64,000 nucleotides of DNA from Roseimicrobium sp. ORNL1 (GTDB taxonomy: Bacteria > Verrucomicrobiota > Verrucomicrobiia > Verrucomicrobiales > Verrucomicrobiaceae), in NCBI RefSeq assembly GCF_011044495.1, contig NZ_CP049143.1, forward strand, positions 3,038,001 to 3,102,000, written 5' to 3'. Below, one piece after another: positions 17,401 through 26,185 of the stretch (the stretch's first letter is position 1; each line of letters begins with the position of its first letter). Below the pieces are notes generated by a model, which ran no database searches, was not told where the DNA came from, and was given only the letters and a program-made list of their open reading frames with translations. The position numbers and the translations under genes are program-made.

Positions 17401-20400
17401 TCAAGCTGGATGCTCTTATTCATGATGGCGCCTGCAGGACTGGTATAGCGCAGCGTGCCGGTGGTGGTTGCTCCACCGAGCACGATCTTCGAGCCTGCGC
17501 CCAAAGCGCTGGCAGTACCGGCGTGGGACACCGTATCCGCGCTCAGCACCCCTTCGCGAATATCCACGATGCCAGAAAAGGTATTCTGCAAACCGATGGT
17601 CAGTGTGCCGGTGCCGGTTTTCAGGATTCCAGTGGTGCCGGCGATGCTCCCGGTGCCGGTGAAGCTATAGGCTGTGGTGCTGTTGTTCACGGTCACCGAG
17701 AGCGGCTGGACATAGCCGTCGACCAGCACATCTCCCACGGTGGACGTGTCGTTGAACGTGACGTTATCCAGATTGAAGAATTTCTGGTCAGGAGCTCCGG
17801 TCCAGTTGGCTGTCGTGTTCACATCCCAGTGGGGATTTACATTGCCCTTCCATACCAGGTCGGCAGCAGAACCCGTGGCGGTGAGCAATACGGCACCTGG
17901 AGTGGTGGTGGTATCGAAGGTATAGGTCTGTCGTGTGCCTGAACTGCCGAAGGCAAAATTCGCAGCGGACAAACCGGCACCAAAGGAAGCCGCGCTGAAC
18001 AGCCGGTAGGTCACTCCGCTGACGGGTACCGAGGATGGCGCCAGAATCGTGGTGATACCGCTGGCATTCAGAATGCCGGTGAGGGTGATCAAATCATTAA
18101 CTCCGCTTCCGACAGTGCCGGCCGCTCCAAAATCGAAACGGATGGTGCCGCCATCCTGCAGGGTGAGATTACCATCGATGGTCAGCGTGGCTGGAGAAGA
18201 GTCGCCACCAGGGTTCAGGGTGCCGTTGTTCACGAGGGAGCCCAGCACATCCGTTCCCGGCGCGGTGGTGCGGCCCGCCTGAAGTGTCTGCGATGCTCCC
18301 AACGTGTATCCTGACGCGTGGGCGCTGACGTTCAGCACGGCACCGGAGTCAATCTTGATGAGTGCACTGCTGGCGATGCTTCCTGTGCTCGCGAGAGCGA
18401 GAGTGCCGGACTGTACATGAGTGGTGCCCGTGTAGGTATTCACTGCGGAGAGCGTCAGCAGACCGGCTCCTGATTTGATTAGTGAACTGGCTTGGAATTC
18501 GGTGTTCGCCGTATTCCGGCCATTCCACAGCGCGGCGCTGATGAGCAAGTCCGTGGCCGCTGCGCCGTCAGCGACATCGAAAATCACTTCGGTGACTTCA
18601 GCTTCTCCCAGGGCGACGCCGGCATTCGTGCCTGAGCCGGAGATGGTGGAGGTCACCGCGCCGCCATTCACAGTGACATTGCCCTTGAGTGCCCAGGAGG
18701 GCAGAGAGGTGCCGGAGCCGCCTACGCTGTTGAGGGTTCCGCCATTCAGCGTCAGCGGACCCAGGATATTGAAGAAGGCGCCCTGATTGGTGACGGTACC
18801 ACCCGCATTGACCACGATGGGAGCATTGGCTACTGCGGCATAGTTCCCGAAGACGTTGCTCTTTCCGAAGATGAGGCTGCCACCGTTGTTCACGGTGAAG
18901 ACGTTGGTGGAGACATTCTGCAGCGTGCCTGAGTCTGTGACCAGCAGAGCGCCTCCATTGATGGTGGCACCGTTCGCAAAGGTCGTGGTATTTGCCAGTT
19001 GGAGCACGCCGCCATTCACCGTGACGGTGCCAGCGAAGGTGTTTGTGCCGGTGAAGTGCAAGGTGCCGGCATTGACCGTGACGTTTCCGGTGAAGGTATT
19101 GGCAGCAGACGAAAGGAGCCGGCCGCTTCCATTCTTGATGAGTGAGCTGGGTCTGAAGGCATCATTGGCCACATTGCGGGAATCTCTCAGGCTGGCGGAA
19201 ATGAGCAGGTCCGTGAAGGAGGCACCGTCTGCCACGTCAAAGGTCACTGTATCCACCGTGTTGTGGCCCAGCTGAACACCGGAGGTGGAGTTATTGGTAG
19301 AGTGGATGGTGGAGGTGACATCTCCATTTACCGTCACCGTGCCGCGCAGGCCCCACGACTGGAAGTTGGCATTGCGTCCTCCTACGGAAGTCAATGTGCC
19401 ACCGCTCAGGGTGAAGTCTCCCAGAGTACCGTATTGCCCCGCAGCTTCATTGGTGAGCACGCCCCCGGCTTCGATGGTCAGCGGATTGACTGGGATGACC
19501 GCGTTGCCCAAGTCGTAATTGTAGCTGAGCGTGGCTCCATTGCGGATGATGATGGCATTGGCAGCATTGTTGGACAGGGCTGAGTTCACCACGACTCTGC
19601 CCTGATTCACCACCAGGCCACCCGTGAATGAATTCGTACCGGCGAGTATGGCAGTGCCGAGGCCGGTCTTTACCACTTTGGTGCTGGTATTGTTGTTGAT
19701 GGTCGAGCTGATGGTCAGCGTATTCGCCGTGTTGTGCTGCTGAATGATGAGTTCGCCGCTGGCCGCACCACGGAGATTGCCACCAGTGATGACCACGGCG
19801 TTGTTCCCCACGTTGGGTGTGACGAGGATGCCACCGTTGAGGATGTTGTTGTTCCCGGTCAGCGTCAGAGTGAATGCGCCTGCGGTATTGAATCGCAAAG
19901 TGTAGGGTGTGATGGCGCCACCGAATGTCTGGGAGGAGGTGACATCCACGTGCTTGTTCGCGTAGTTGCCTTGAGTGTTCCCGCCGGTGGTGGTGGTGTA
20001 GTAGGAGGCAGCACTGAGTGCATCGATGCGGCCATCAGCGGCATTGCTGCTGTTCACCGCCCAGTCCGTGCCATTGATCGTGGCCCAGCCGCCAAGAATA
20101 CTGTTCGTATTGGTGTTGTCCGTGGTGATGGAGGCCACGCCTGCCCCGGTACCTGCATAGGTGAAGTTTACAGTAGAGGATCCGCTCCGGGTGATCGTGT
20201 TCAGATTCAGGGTCGCGTTGTTCCCGGCATCGTTCTTGGTCACGGTAAAGGTGTTCGCACCGCTCAGAAGCGTGGCGCCCTGCACGCTTTGTGTAATGTC
20301 CTGGGCCGCATTTGGAGTGAGTGAGAGCGCGCCACTGCTCAGCGTGAGCGCGGATGCAGCGTTCAGCTTGTCATTGTTCGCCGTGGTGAGATCGAGAATC

Positions 20401-22055
20401 AGCGTGCCACCCAAGATGGTGGTGCTGCCGGTGAAGGTGTTCGCCCCGGCGAGGGTGAGGGTGCCAGGGCCGTACTTTGTGAAGCTTCCGGTGCCGTCGA
20501 GCACACCGGTGAGGACTAGTGTTCCGCTTGATGAAGCCACCGCTACCACACCACCTGCTGCACCGAGAGTCACGGTGCGATTGGTGCTCCCTGAGGTACC
20601 CGTGAAGAGCAGCGTGCCAAAGGTGGAACCATCCCCGAGTGAGAGAGTGGTGCCGGCGCCCAGATTGCTGGTGACACCACCATCTGCCACGGTGCTGACG
20701 CTGAGGACGCCCTGATTCACCACCACTCCTCCGGTGAAGGTGTTCACGCCACCCAGTACCAGCACGCCACCACCCGTCTTCACCAGTCCACCGGCGGCCT
20801 GATTGGTGATGATGGCATTCACAATCACATCCGCAGAGAGGTTGTGCTGATGGAAAATGAGATCCGCGCCGGAAGCTGCGCGCAGGTTCGAGCCATTGAT
20901 TGTCGTGGTGAATGCTCCCACCTGTGAGGTGATGAGGATGCCGCCAGAGGTGATGGTTTTTGCTCCGGTTCCCAAGCCCAGGGTCTTCGTGCCAAGTTGG
21001 TTGAAGCGCAGAGAGTTTGTCGTCAGCACCGCATTTCCAGGCCCTGCCCCTGCCACAGTGATGTCTGTGTTGTTGCCTGCGGCGAAGGTATCATTGGTGT
21101 ACGTGGCCAGACCGCCGATGGCGCCATCGGAGGTATTGGAGGAATTCACCGCCCAGGTGGAGCCGTTGAACGTGGCCCATCCTCCCAGGATGCCGTTGGT
21201 ATTCGTATTGTCCGTGGTGGCCACAGCGATACCTGCGCCAGTGCCTCCGTAGACGATGTTCAGCACCGAACCGGAAGTCCGCGTGATGCCGTTCAGGTGC
21301 AGTGTGGTGTTGTTCCCTGCGGCATTCTTGTTCACCGTGACGGTGGAGCTGCCTGCGTTGATCACGGTATTCAGGACGGACTGCACCGTATCCGCCGCTT
21401 CATTCGGCGTGATGATGAGACGCGTGCCTGCCAGTGTGAGTGCGGCATTGCTGTCGAGCTTGCTGGTGTTATCTGAAACGTAATCCAAGGTCACTTGGCC
21501 CCCTTGCAGCGTGGTTGCGCCGGTGAAAACATTGGCGCCAGAGACGGTGAGTGCACCGGCTCCGGTCTTGGTAATGCCAGAGGTACCTCTAACTGCTGCA
21601 TTGATGCGCAGAGAAGCGCCCGAGGCCACATGCAGGGCTCCATTGACCGCTCCAAAGTCCAGGGCATCAGACGCGGAGGCTGGAGTCAGCGTCACGCTGC
21701 CCGTGTTCACCCGCAGTGCAGAAAGGTTGAGGTTCCCACCGCTGCCCAAGGTTACCACATAACTTCCGGTGGCATCATTTCCTGCGGCAAAGACCGCGGT
21801 CTCGAGACCGGTGTTTCCCCACAGCGCAGTGGTACCGGTGCCAGGCAGGTCATTCCAACGGAAGGAACTCAGGTCCCAGCTTCCTGTCGGCGTAGCACTA
21901 CCCGCACCGGCAGTGGTGCCATTCACATCCCAGTAGAGTGTCTGGGCGGGCGCTACTCTAAACGCGCCAAGTAGCAGTGCGAGTAATAGACCACTTCGAA
22001 GCCAATCAGGGATGAGTGCGAAAAGAGAAAGGCGATGAGCAAACTGGGGGCGCAT
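14469..22055 (-). CDS. Giant autotransporter-strand-repeat (PATR) protein with PEP-CTERM anchor
   Basis: 2,528 aa from the ATG at 22055; a GTG at 22136 would add 27 residues before a normal signal peptide (LRSGLLLALLLGAFRVAPAQ) and is less likely. At least ten beta-helix PATR units are visible, each of the form K-x-G-x-G-x-L-x-L-x-G-x-N-T-F/Y-T-G followed by G-x-L, for example KTGAGALTVSGANVFTGATT and KSGTGTQILSGMNTYTGGTT. Two larger modules share a FNDTS...FNNSNTAY pattern. The end, VVPEPSRALLLLGGISMLLLRRRR, is a PEP-CTERM sorting signal (VPEP, helix, Arg cluster), not an outer-membrane barrel, so an exosortase system encoded elsewhere should process it. Probably a secreted or surface passenger-like protein. 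No export partner is nearby. Confidence 0.92.
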   Translation of the reverse strand: MRPQFAHRLSLFALIPDWLRSGLLLALLLGAFRVAPAQTLYWDVNGTTAGAGSATPTGSWDLSSFRWNDLPGTGTTALWGNTGLETAVFAAGNDATGSYVVTLGSGGNLNLSALRVNTGSVTLTPASASDALDFGAVNGALHVASGASLRINAAVRGTSGITKTGAGALTVSGANVFTGATTLQGGQVTLDYVSDNTSKLDSNAALTLAGTRLIITPNEAADTVQSVLNTVINAGSSTVTVNKNAAGNNTTLHLNGITRTSGSVLNIVYGGTGAGIAVATTDNTNTNGILGGWATFNGSTWAVNSSNTSDGAIGGLATYTNDTFAAGNNTDITVAGAGPGNAVLTTNSLRFNQLGTKTLGLGTGAKTITSGGILITSQVGAFTTTINGSNLRAASGADLIFHQHNLSADVIVNAIITNQAAGGLVKTGGGVLVLGGVNTFTGGVVVNQGVLSVSTVADGGVTSNLGAGTTLSLGDGSTFGTLLFTGTSGSTNRTVTLGAAGGVVAVASSSGTLVLTGVLDGTGSFTKYGPGTLTLAGANTFTGSTTILGGTLILDLTTANNDKLNAASALTLSSGALSLTPNAAQDITQSVQGATLLSGANTFTVTKNDAGNNATLNLNTITRSGSSTVNFTYAGTGAGVASITTDNTNTNSILGGWATINGTDWAVNSSNAADGRIDALSAASYYTTTTGGNTQGNYANKHVDVTSSQTFGGAITPYTLRFNTAGAFTLTLTGNNNILNGGILVTPNVGNNAVVITGGNLRGAASGELIIQQHNTANTLTISSTINNNTSTKVVKTGLGTAILAGTNSFTGGLVVNQGRVVVNSALSNNAANAIIIRNGATLSYNYDLGNAVIPVNPLTIEAGGVLTNEAAGQYGTLGDFTLSGGTLTSVGGRNANFQSWGLRGTVTVNGDVTSTIHSTNNSTSGVQLGHNTVDTVTFDVADGASFTDLLISASLRDSRNVANDAFRPSSLIKNGSGRLLSSAANTFTGNVTVNAGTLHFTGTNTFAGTVTVNGGVLQLANTTTFANGATINGGALLVTDSGTLQNVSTNVFTVNNGGSLIFGKSNVFGNYAAVANAPIVVNAGGTVTNQGAFFNILGPLTLNGGTLNSVGGSGTSLPSWALKGNVTVNGGAVTSTISGSGTNAGVALGEAEVTEVIFDVADGAAATDLLISAALWNGRNTANTEFQASSLIKSGAGLLTLSAVNTYTGTTHVQSGTLALASTGSIASSALIKIDSGAVLNVSAHASGYTLGASQTLQAGRTTAPGTDVLGSLVNNGTLNPGGDSSPATLTIDGNLTLQDGGTIRFDFGAAGTVGSGVNDLITLTGILNASGITTILAPSSVPVSGVTYRLFSAASFGAGLSAANFAFGSSGTRQTYTFDTTTTPGAVLLTATGSAADLVWKGNVNPHWDVNTTANWTGAPDQKFFNLDNVTFNDTSTVGDVLVDGYVQPLSVTVNNSTTAYSFTGTGSIAGTTGILKTGTGTLTIGLQNTFSGIVDIREGVLSADTVSHAGTASALGAGSKIVLGGATTTGTLRYTSPAGAIMNKSIQLEAGGGRIEVVEASSSLAVSGAVSGSGNLQKTGAGILFFSGLNDYTGTLTISEGIFRAGSVSALGDTAGGTVIQNGATLDVFGFNLGSEQIQVSGSGVNGAGAIVNNGGAQQLNALRYVTLTGDATFGFGAFRWDIRGDGTAGTSTLDLAGHTLTKIGSGYVGIVNAAVSEGNIAINEGTLAFLQGTSATGNGTITIANGATMSVGNYNVAINITRAIVSKGGTIAAEGVASQSPMLASPITLESGTTTFTSANPAFTLNGGISGAGNLVLSTTNSGTVTLVTKAGDVLGGTLSTGSGTTINIAGTGTVGSFTVQGATSLTGGTIRFDLTNNASAGNDQLLLGNSLSLTGVTTIQVAALNSSLLTSSGSYTLISGITSLTGDASNLALSGIVANTRQTFALDTTSTPGSVLLKVTGSIGSLVWSGPGTWDVNSSQNWNAGAEKFYNWDAVTFNDTSAFGTVAINSIVTPSSVTFNNSNTAYVLSGSGNIAGAGRLVKDGTGLLTLSTANTYTGGTLIRAGEVRVTTATALGTGAVVLGDEFTGSNSIALYLDTNRIQFARAITVSSQGTGTVTLGSRSTVTGTGDNNNFTSITLQRSVIFDSNAAARTDYRNITGTGDIRVTGTGRTILGGTNTFVGNVTVATNGAGYLQTGTGETTGTNYIPDASDVTVEAGARYTLGSVAESIDGLNGAGTVNVTGINGTLTVGAGNGSGDFSGTLADAGANTLALAKSGTGTQILSGMNTYTGGTTVNQGTLLANNVGGSATGTGHVVVRGSGKLGGTGTVGYTGGVLTSNITIGDGTNAATLFVGNASGDTTGKVLTLGTGSEDSTGVITLADGSAFEFDVFGAGDSDRLALFSNEEVVLNGSLHIVNSTGDANFFLNATFGTWQLFDWSGVLTETNYLGGFSNLNGAAQGNGLTDLPQLGSGYAWDWSGLYTTGQISIVTAAVVPEPSRALLLLGGISMLLLRRRRGAGFKKQ

Positions 22056-22936
22056 GAGGACGGGGAGGAGAGATGTCTCGTGAGGGAATGTTGCGGGCGC
22101 GATGTGGCACCCGCGGCTCGGCCGTGTGTCGCGCACTTAGTGGCGCTCGGGCGCGCTCCGAAGGGCGTGATGGGGAGCGGGGCGGTGGGCTCGCTGTTGC
22201 ATCTGCCCATGCGCGCGCGTTTTGCGCGGAGGCTCTTCGCTTCGGAGAGCGAGTCTTGCCCGATTGGCCCGGCTGATGCGGTGCTGCAAACGGCGGCTGC
22301 GTGGGAGGCGGTGACGCCAGCCTAGTGGGAAGATGATGCCGAACTGAATTTGGAGATCGCGAAGAAGGGGCATGAAGAGACGTCGGGACGCGCTGCGATG
22401 CAGGCATCACGAGGGGGGTGTCCCTTACCTTCGACGTTTAAGATCGGTATAGGGCTGGCTTGGCAGTCGCCTTCCGAATTCGGATCGGCAGTGAACTCGT
22501 CCGGAAAACCGTCTCGTTCATATTACACTAATGAAGTAGGATTTAGGTCTGTCAAATTCTTCGACACCATTTGCAGCAACATGAGACCCCGGCAGTGCTG
22601 CCGACAGCGTGAAAATGTTGGGACGGTGCTGACCCTGCAGCAGAGAACCTGGTGAGGGGGTCGCAGCGATGTTCTCGGGGGTTCGAGATTACAGGCGCCA
22701 ACGTGTGGGCCTCCCTCCAAGTTGCATCACGCCCCGAGAACAAGGGCAAGCTCATTGTTACTGTGGGCTGCAGTACGGGGGAACACTATTTGTCGACTGC
22801 ACTTGCGGAGGATGCCCGTTTGCGAACAGCATAGGCGACTCGGTTTTCAGACGCACGATTGCAGTGTGACTAATTGGCAAGGCTCCGCGCCTACCGCCGG
22901 CGGCCCCTCGCAGGGAGTTGGCTTGCCGAAGGGGCA
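22056..22936. other. 881-base spacer without a supported gene
   Basis: This lies between the giant PATR gene's start and the stop of the gluconate-dehydrogenase-subunit-3-like gene, both leftward, so it should hold the PATR promoter. On the minus strand a TTGACA hexamer lies near 22550 but no well-spaced -10 follows. A compact 14-base hairpin, CGGCAGTGCTGCCG, is at 22590-22603. Short reading frames here lack coding character on either strand. No tRNA or repeat seen. Confidence 0.5.
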
Positions 22937-23593
22937 TCACGCCAGCCCCACATGCTTGAGCGCCTCGATAGGAGGACCATCGAAGGTGGCCGATGCTTTG
23001 TTTCCCACATAGCCGATGGCCTTCATGCCTTCGGCGGTAGTGTAGTAGCCTCCGGCGGTGAGATCGCGATAACGTTTGAAGAAGGTCACGGCTGTCTTGT
23101 ACTCAGGCTTTGTCTTTGTCGACTGGCTGAGGTCATCACAGATGGTGATCTGCTGTTCGCTCGTGAGGTCGGCGAAGGTCCTTTTGAAGCGGCGGTTCGC
23201 TTCGCCATCGATCCAATTCAGGCCCTCTAGAACGGTGCGGCGGTCGGCTGCCTGGGCGGGATAGGGCGAGCTGATCCATTCGTCGATGAAGTCGGGCACC
23301 CCCACGGCGGAGGCGCTCGGCGAACTCTCGTCTGCCGGGATGATGACATCGCACAAGGCACGTGCCGCATGCCGCTGTGGCTCCGTGAGGGTGAGCGGCC
23401 ACACGTCGCCTGGTTGGTACACCTTCACCATGCTCGGGTCGGGTCCATAACCTTTCGCCAGGGGTGGGGTAGCGGTGGCGCCTTCTGCGGCGTGCAGGCC
23501 GGTGTCGCGGGCGGCGACCGTGGCCGCGGCACTGAGCATCCATTGGATGGCCTTGCGGCGGTCCATGCGAGGGAGGTCGACTGGCGTGCTCAT
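22937..23593 (-). CDS. Gluconate 2-dehydrogenase subunit 3-like protein, Tat leader
   Basis: 218 aa. A twin-arginine-like leader (MDRRKAIQWMLSAAATVAA) precedes a domain typical of the gluconate 2-dehydrogenase subunit 3 family: LTEPQRHAARALCDVIIPADESSPSASAVGVPDFIDEWIS at ~69-108 and LSQSTKTKPEYKTAVTFFKRYRDLTAGGYYTTAEGMKAIGY. These small subunits pair with a GMC-type FAD subunit and help its export and electron transfer. Here the GMC gene ends one base before this start, so the two are translationally coupled. No cytochrome c subunit follows within the window. Confidence 0.9.
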   Translation of the reverse strand: MSTPVDLPRMDRRKAIQWMLSAAATVAARDTGLHAAEGATATPPLAKGYGPDPSMVKVYQPGDVWPLTLTEPQRHAARALCDVIIPADESSPSASAVGVPDFIDEWISSPYPAQAADRRTVLEGLNWIDGEANRRFKRTFADLTSEQQITICDDLSQSTKTKPEYKTAVTFFKRYRDLTAGGYYTTAEGMKAIGYVGNKASATFDGPPIEALKHVGLA

Positions 23594-23594
23594 C

Positions 23595-25406
23595 TTAGAT
23601 ATTTCCTTTCTTCAATTCATCCATCAAATGGTCGGCCATACGCCAGGCCAGTGCCATGATGGTGAGGGTGGGATTCTTGTCTGCGGTGCTGGCAAAGGGA
23701 GCGCCGTCCGCGAGGAACAGGTTCTTCACATCCCAGGTCTGGCTCCATTGATTCGTCACTGAGGTCTCGCGATCCGCGCCCATGATGGCTCCTCCCACCT
23801 CGTGAATCACCGAGCCGCCGGGCTTCATCGTTTTGAAGATGTCGGCGTCCCCCTTGGGGGAGACCGTGCCACCCGCCGCTTGAAGCAATTCGCTGATGAA
23901 CTTCTGCTGATGGCGCACCTGGTTGAGTTCGAAGTCCGTCCACTTCCAGTGGAACCGCAGCACCGGAATGCCCCACTGGTCCTTCAAGGTGGGATCGAGT
24001 TCGCAGTAGGTGCCGTCATTCGGCAGCATGGTGCCCTGTGCTCCAAAGCCCAGGTTGCATCCGTAAAAGCGCCGCGCGTCCTCCTTGAGTTTCTTGCCAT
24101 AGACGGTGCCACCATCGCCGGAGAGCCGGTCAATGCCATTCACCACGGTCAGCGATGGCATCTGCCGTCCTGTCGTGAATTCCAGATGATAGCCACCGGG
24201 GAAGCCCAGCTCACCGTTTCGATTCTGGTCATGAAGCGTCCACGGCACATAGGCGTGCGGCCCGCCTGCGCCATCCTCGTTGTGCACCGGCATATTCTCG
24301 AACGCCGGTATGTGAGCGCCCACACTGCTGGAAACGGAATCGGTGATGTACTTGCCCACCTTGCCGCTGGAGTTTGCGAGGCCATGGGGGAACAGCGCCG
24401 ACTTGGAGTTCAGCAACAGGCGCACCGATTCCTGTGAGCTCGCCGCCAGCACTACCACGCGTCCTGCCGCATGGCGTTCCTGGCCGTTCGTCTTGTCGAT
24501 GAACGTGACCCCAGTGGCCTTGCCCTGCTTGTCGATGGTGACTTCGCGGACCATCGCGTTGGGCAGGATGTCGAGATTCTCCGTCGCGAGTGCGGGCCGC
24601 AGGTGCACGGTTTGAGAATCGTAGTTTGCGCGGATGGCGCAGCCGCGATGGCAGTCCGTGGCCCAGAAACAGGGCGCCCGCATCCGCATGTGTTCGGCGA
24701 GGATGCGTTGCGCCTTGGCATTCTTCGGGTGCAGCTTTGCCGGCAGCGTGTCGGCATCCTGTGGCCGCGTCAGCACTGCACGGTGGATGGGCACAATCTT
24801 CGCGCCGACCTTCCGGCCGTGCTTCTGCGCATACAGTTCGCCCACGCGCAGCTTCGGCGCCGGTTGCAATACTCCGGGCGATGAATCGGGTGAATTCTCC
24901 AGGCCCTCATTCGTGCCGAACACTCCTACCAGCATCTCCACCTTGTCGTAGTACGGCGCGACATCTTCGTAGCCGATGGGCCAGTCAAACCCCGCACCGA
25001 AGCGTGTGCGCGGCTTGAAGTCGTAAGGACCGTTGCGCAGCGAGATGCGGCCCCAGTGATTCGTGCGGCCACCCATCATGCGTTGCCGCCACCAGCGGAA
25101 TTGATTTGCCGGTTCTGGGTTCGCGTTCGTGTAGGGCTCGCCGGGAATGTTCCAGCCGCTGTTGATGGAGCAATCGTGGAAACCGTATTGCTTGTCCGGT
25201 GTGCTCACGCCACGCAGGGGCGCATGACTCGGCAGCTGGAACATGGCCACTTCACTCGCGGGATCAAACGAACGCCCGGCCTCCAGCATGAGCACCTTCA
25301 CGCCTTCCATGGTCAGCGTGTAGGCCGTCTGGCCACCGCCTGCGCCGGAGCCTACGATGATGACATCGTAGGTGTCTTTGAGTGTCTTGGAGGTGATGAC
25401 AGGCAT
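23595..25406 (-). CDS. GMC family FAD oxidoreductase
   Basis: 603 aa. The FAD-binding VIIVGSGAGGGQTAYTLTMEG spans ~15-35, NHWGRISLRNGPYDF lies in the GMC signature region, and the C-terminal GMC_oxred_C domain has the active-site pair H535 (SVIHEVGGAIMG) and N578 (ADKNPTLTIMALAWRMADH). Related enzymes oxidise sugars or polyols (gluconate 2-dehydrogenase or glucoside 3-dehydrogenase type). It has no leader of its own; it is probably carried to the periplasm with the Tat-bearing small subunit encoded next. It follows the DJ-1 gene by 15 bases. Substrate unknown. Confidence 0.93.
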   Translation of the reverse strand: MPVITSKTLKDTYDVIIVGSGAGGGQTAYTLTMEGVKVLMLEAGRSFDPASEVAMFQLPSHAPLRGVSTPDKQYGFHDCSINSGWNIPGEPYTNANPEPANQFRWWRQRMMGGRTNHWGRISLRNGPYDFKPRTRFGAGFDWPIGYEDVAPYYDKVEMLVGVFGTNEGLENSPDSSPGVLQPAPKLRVGELYAQKHGRKVGAKIVPIHRAVLTRPQDADTLPAKLHPKNAKAQRILAEHMRMRAPCFWATDCHRGCAIRANYDSQTVHLRPALATENLDILPNAMVREVTIDKQGKATGVTFIDKTNGQERHAAGRVVVLAASSQESVRLLLNSKSALFPHGLANSSGKVGKYITDSVSSSVGAHIPAFENMPVHNEDGAGGPHAYVPWTLHDQNRNGELGFPGGYHLEFTTGRQMPSLTVVNGIDRLSGDGGTVYGKKLKEDARRFYGCNLGFGAQGTMLPNDGTYCELDPTLKDQWGIPVLRFHWKWTDFELNQVRHQQKFISELLQAAGGTVSPKGDADIFKTMKPGGSVIHEVGGAIMGADRETSVTNQWSQTWDVKNLFLADGAPFASTADKNPTLTIMALAWRMADHLMDELKKGNI

Positions 25407-25421
25407 GGGGTGAAGGGGCCG

Positions 25422-26108
25422 TTATTTGCCGCAGAAGGTCTCCAGCATCTTGATCCACGGACCCACGTAGTGGCCGTTGTCGTGGAAGGTGCGGCCACTG
25501 ACCATATGACGATCGATGACGCACGGTTCATTCACGTAGATGCCGCCGCAGACCTCGAGGTCGAACTTGCACTTCGCCACCGTCGCCATGCGCAGCCCCT
25601 TCACGATGCCGGCACGAGCGGGAATCTCGACGCCATGGCAGACGCTCGCCATGGGTCTGCCGTTCTCCCAGAACCAGCGTGTGGCGCGCAACAGGTCCTC
25701 GTCCTCGCGGATGTACTCCGGAGCGCGGCCACCGCTGAAGAAGATGCCTGCGTAGTCCTCGGGCTTGATGTCCTTGAAGGTGAGGTCGGCATTGATGGTG
25801 TAGCCCTCCCACTCCTTCGTGATGGTCCAGCCGGGCTTCACCTCGTGCAGCACCATCTGGTAGCGGCGCTTCTCCGGCGCGGCGACCACGGGCTCGAAGC
25901 CACCTTCAATGAGACGATAGTACGGATACAGCGTGTCCACGGTTTCTGTGGCGTCGCCGACGATGACGAGAACTTTGGGCTTGGTCATGGATGGTGATGG
26001 GTGCTGAGTCGGAGTTTGAGATGTCTCGTGTGCCGCGCGGAGCCCGGTGGAGCTTGCGACGGCAAGACTGGAGAGGGCGACAAACTGCCGACGGTTCATG
26101 TCTTCCAA
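25422..26108 (-). CDS. Tat-exported DJ-1/PfpI family protein
   Basis: 228 aa. A twin-arginine leader (MNRRQFVALSSLAVASSTGLRA) is followed by a DJ-1/PfpI domain: PKVLVIVGDATETVDTLYPYYRL, IFFSGGRAPEYIREDE and the nucleophile elbow MASVCHGVEIPARAG. Third member of this superfamily in the window, but sequence and neighbours differ from the 8226 and 11336 genes, and no sigma-54 element is upstream. It leads a three-gene operon with the GMC oxidoreductase and its small subunit, and is divergent from a XylR-type regulator, suggesting a role in the handling of the sugar-derived product or its glycation by-products. That role is inference. Confidence 0.88.
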   Translation of the reverse strand: MEDMNRRQFVALSSLAVASSTGLRAAHETSQTPTQHPSPSMTKPKVLVIVGDATETVDTLYPYYRLIEGGFEPVVAAPEKRRYQMVLHEVKPGWTITKEWEGYTINADLTFKDIKPEDYAGIFFSGGRAPEYIREDEDLLRATRWFWENGRPMASVCHGVEIPARAGIVKGLRMATVAKCKFDLEVCGGIYVNEPCVIDRHMVSGRTFHDNGHYVGPWIKMLETFCGK

Positions 26109-26185
26109 TACGCCGCTTGGCGGATGCCGCCAATACAGCTATGGTGCAGGGAACCTCAGGTTTTTCGTCACTTCACTTTCCGCCC

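Noticed and set aside
22056-22136. GTG start at 22136 for the giant PATR protein
   Set aside because: The ATG at 22055 is followed directly by a normal signal peptide; the extra 27 residues would precede it without function.
22400-22936. tRNA or small RNA gene in the 22-kb spacer
   Set aside because: No cloverleaf, no conserved T-loop sequence and only one short hairpin were seen.
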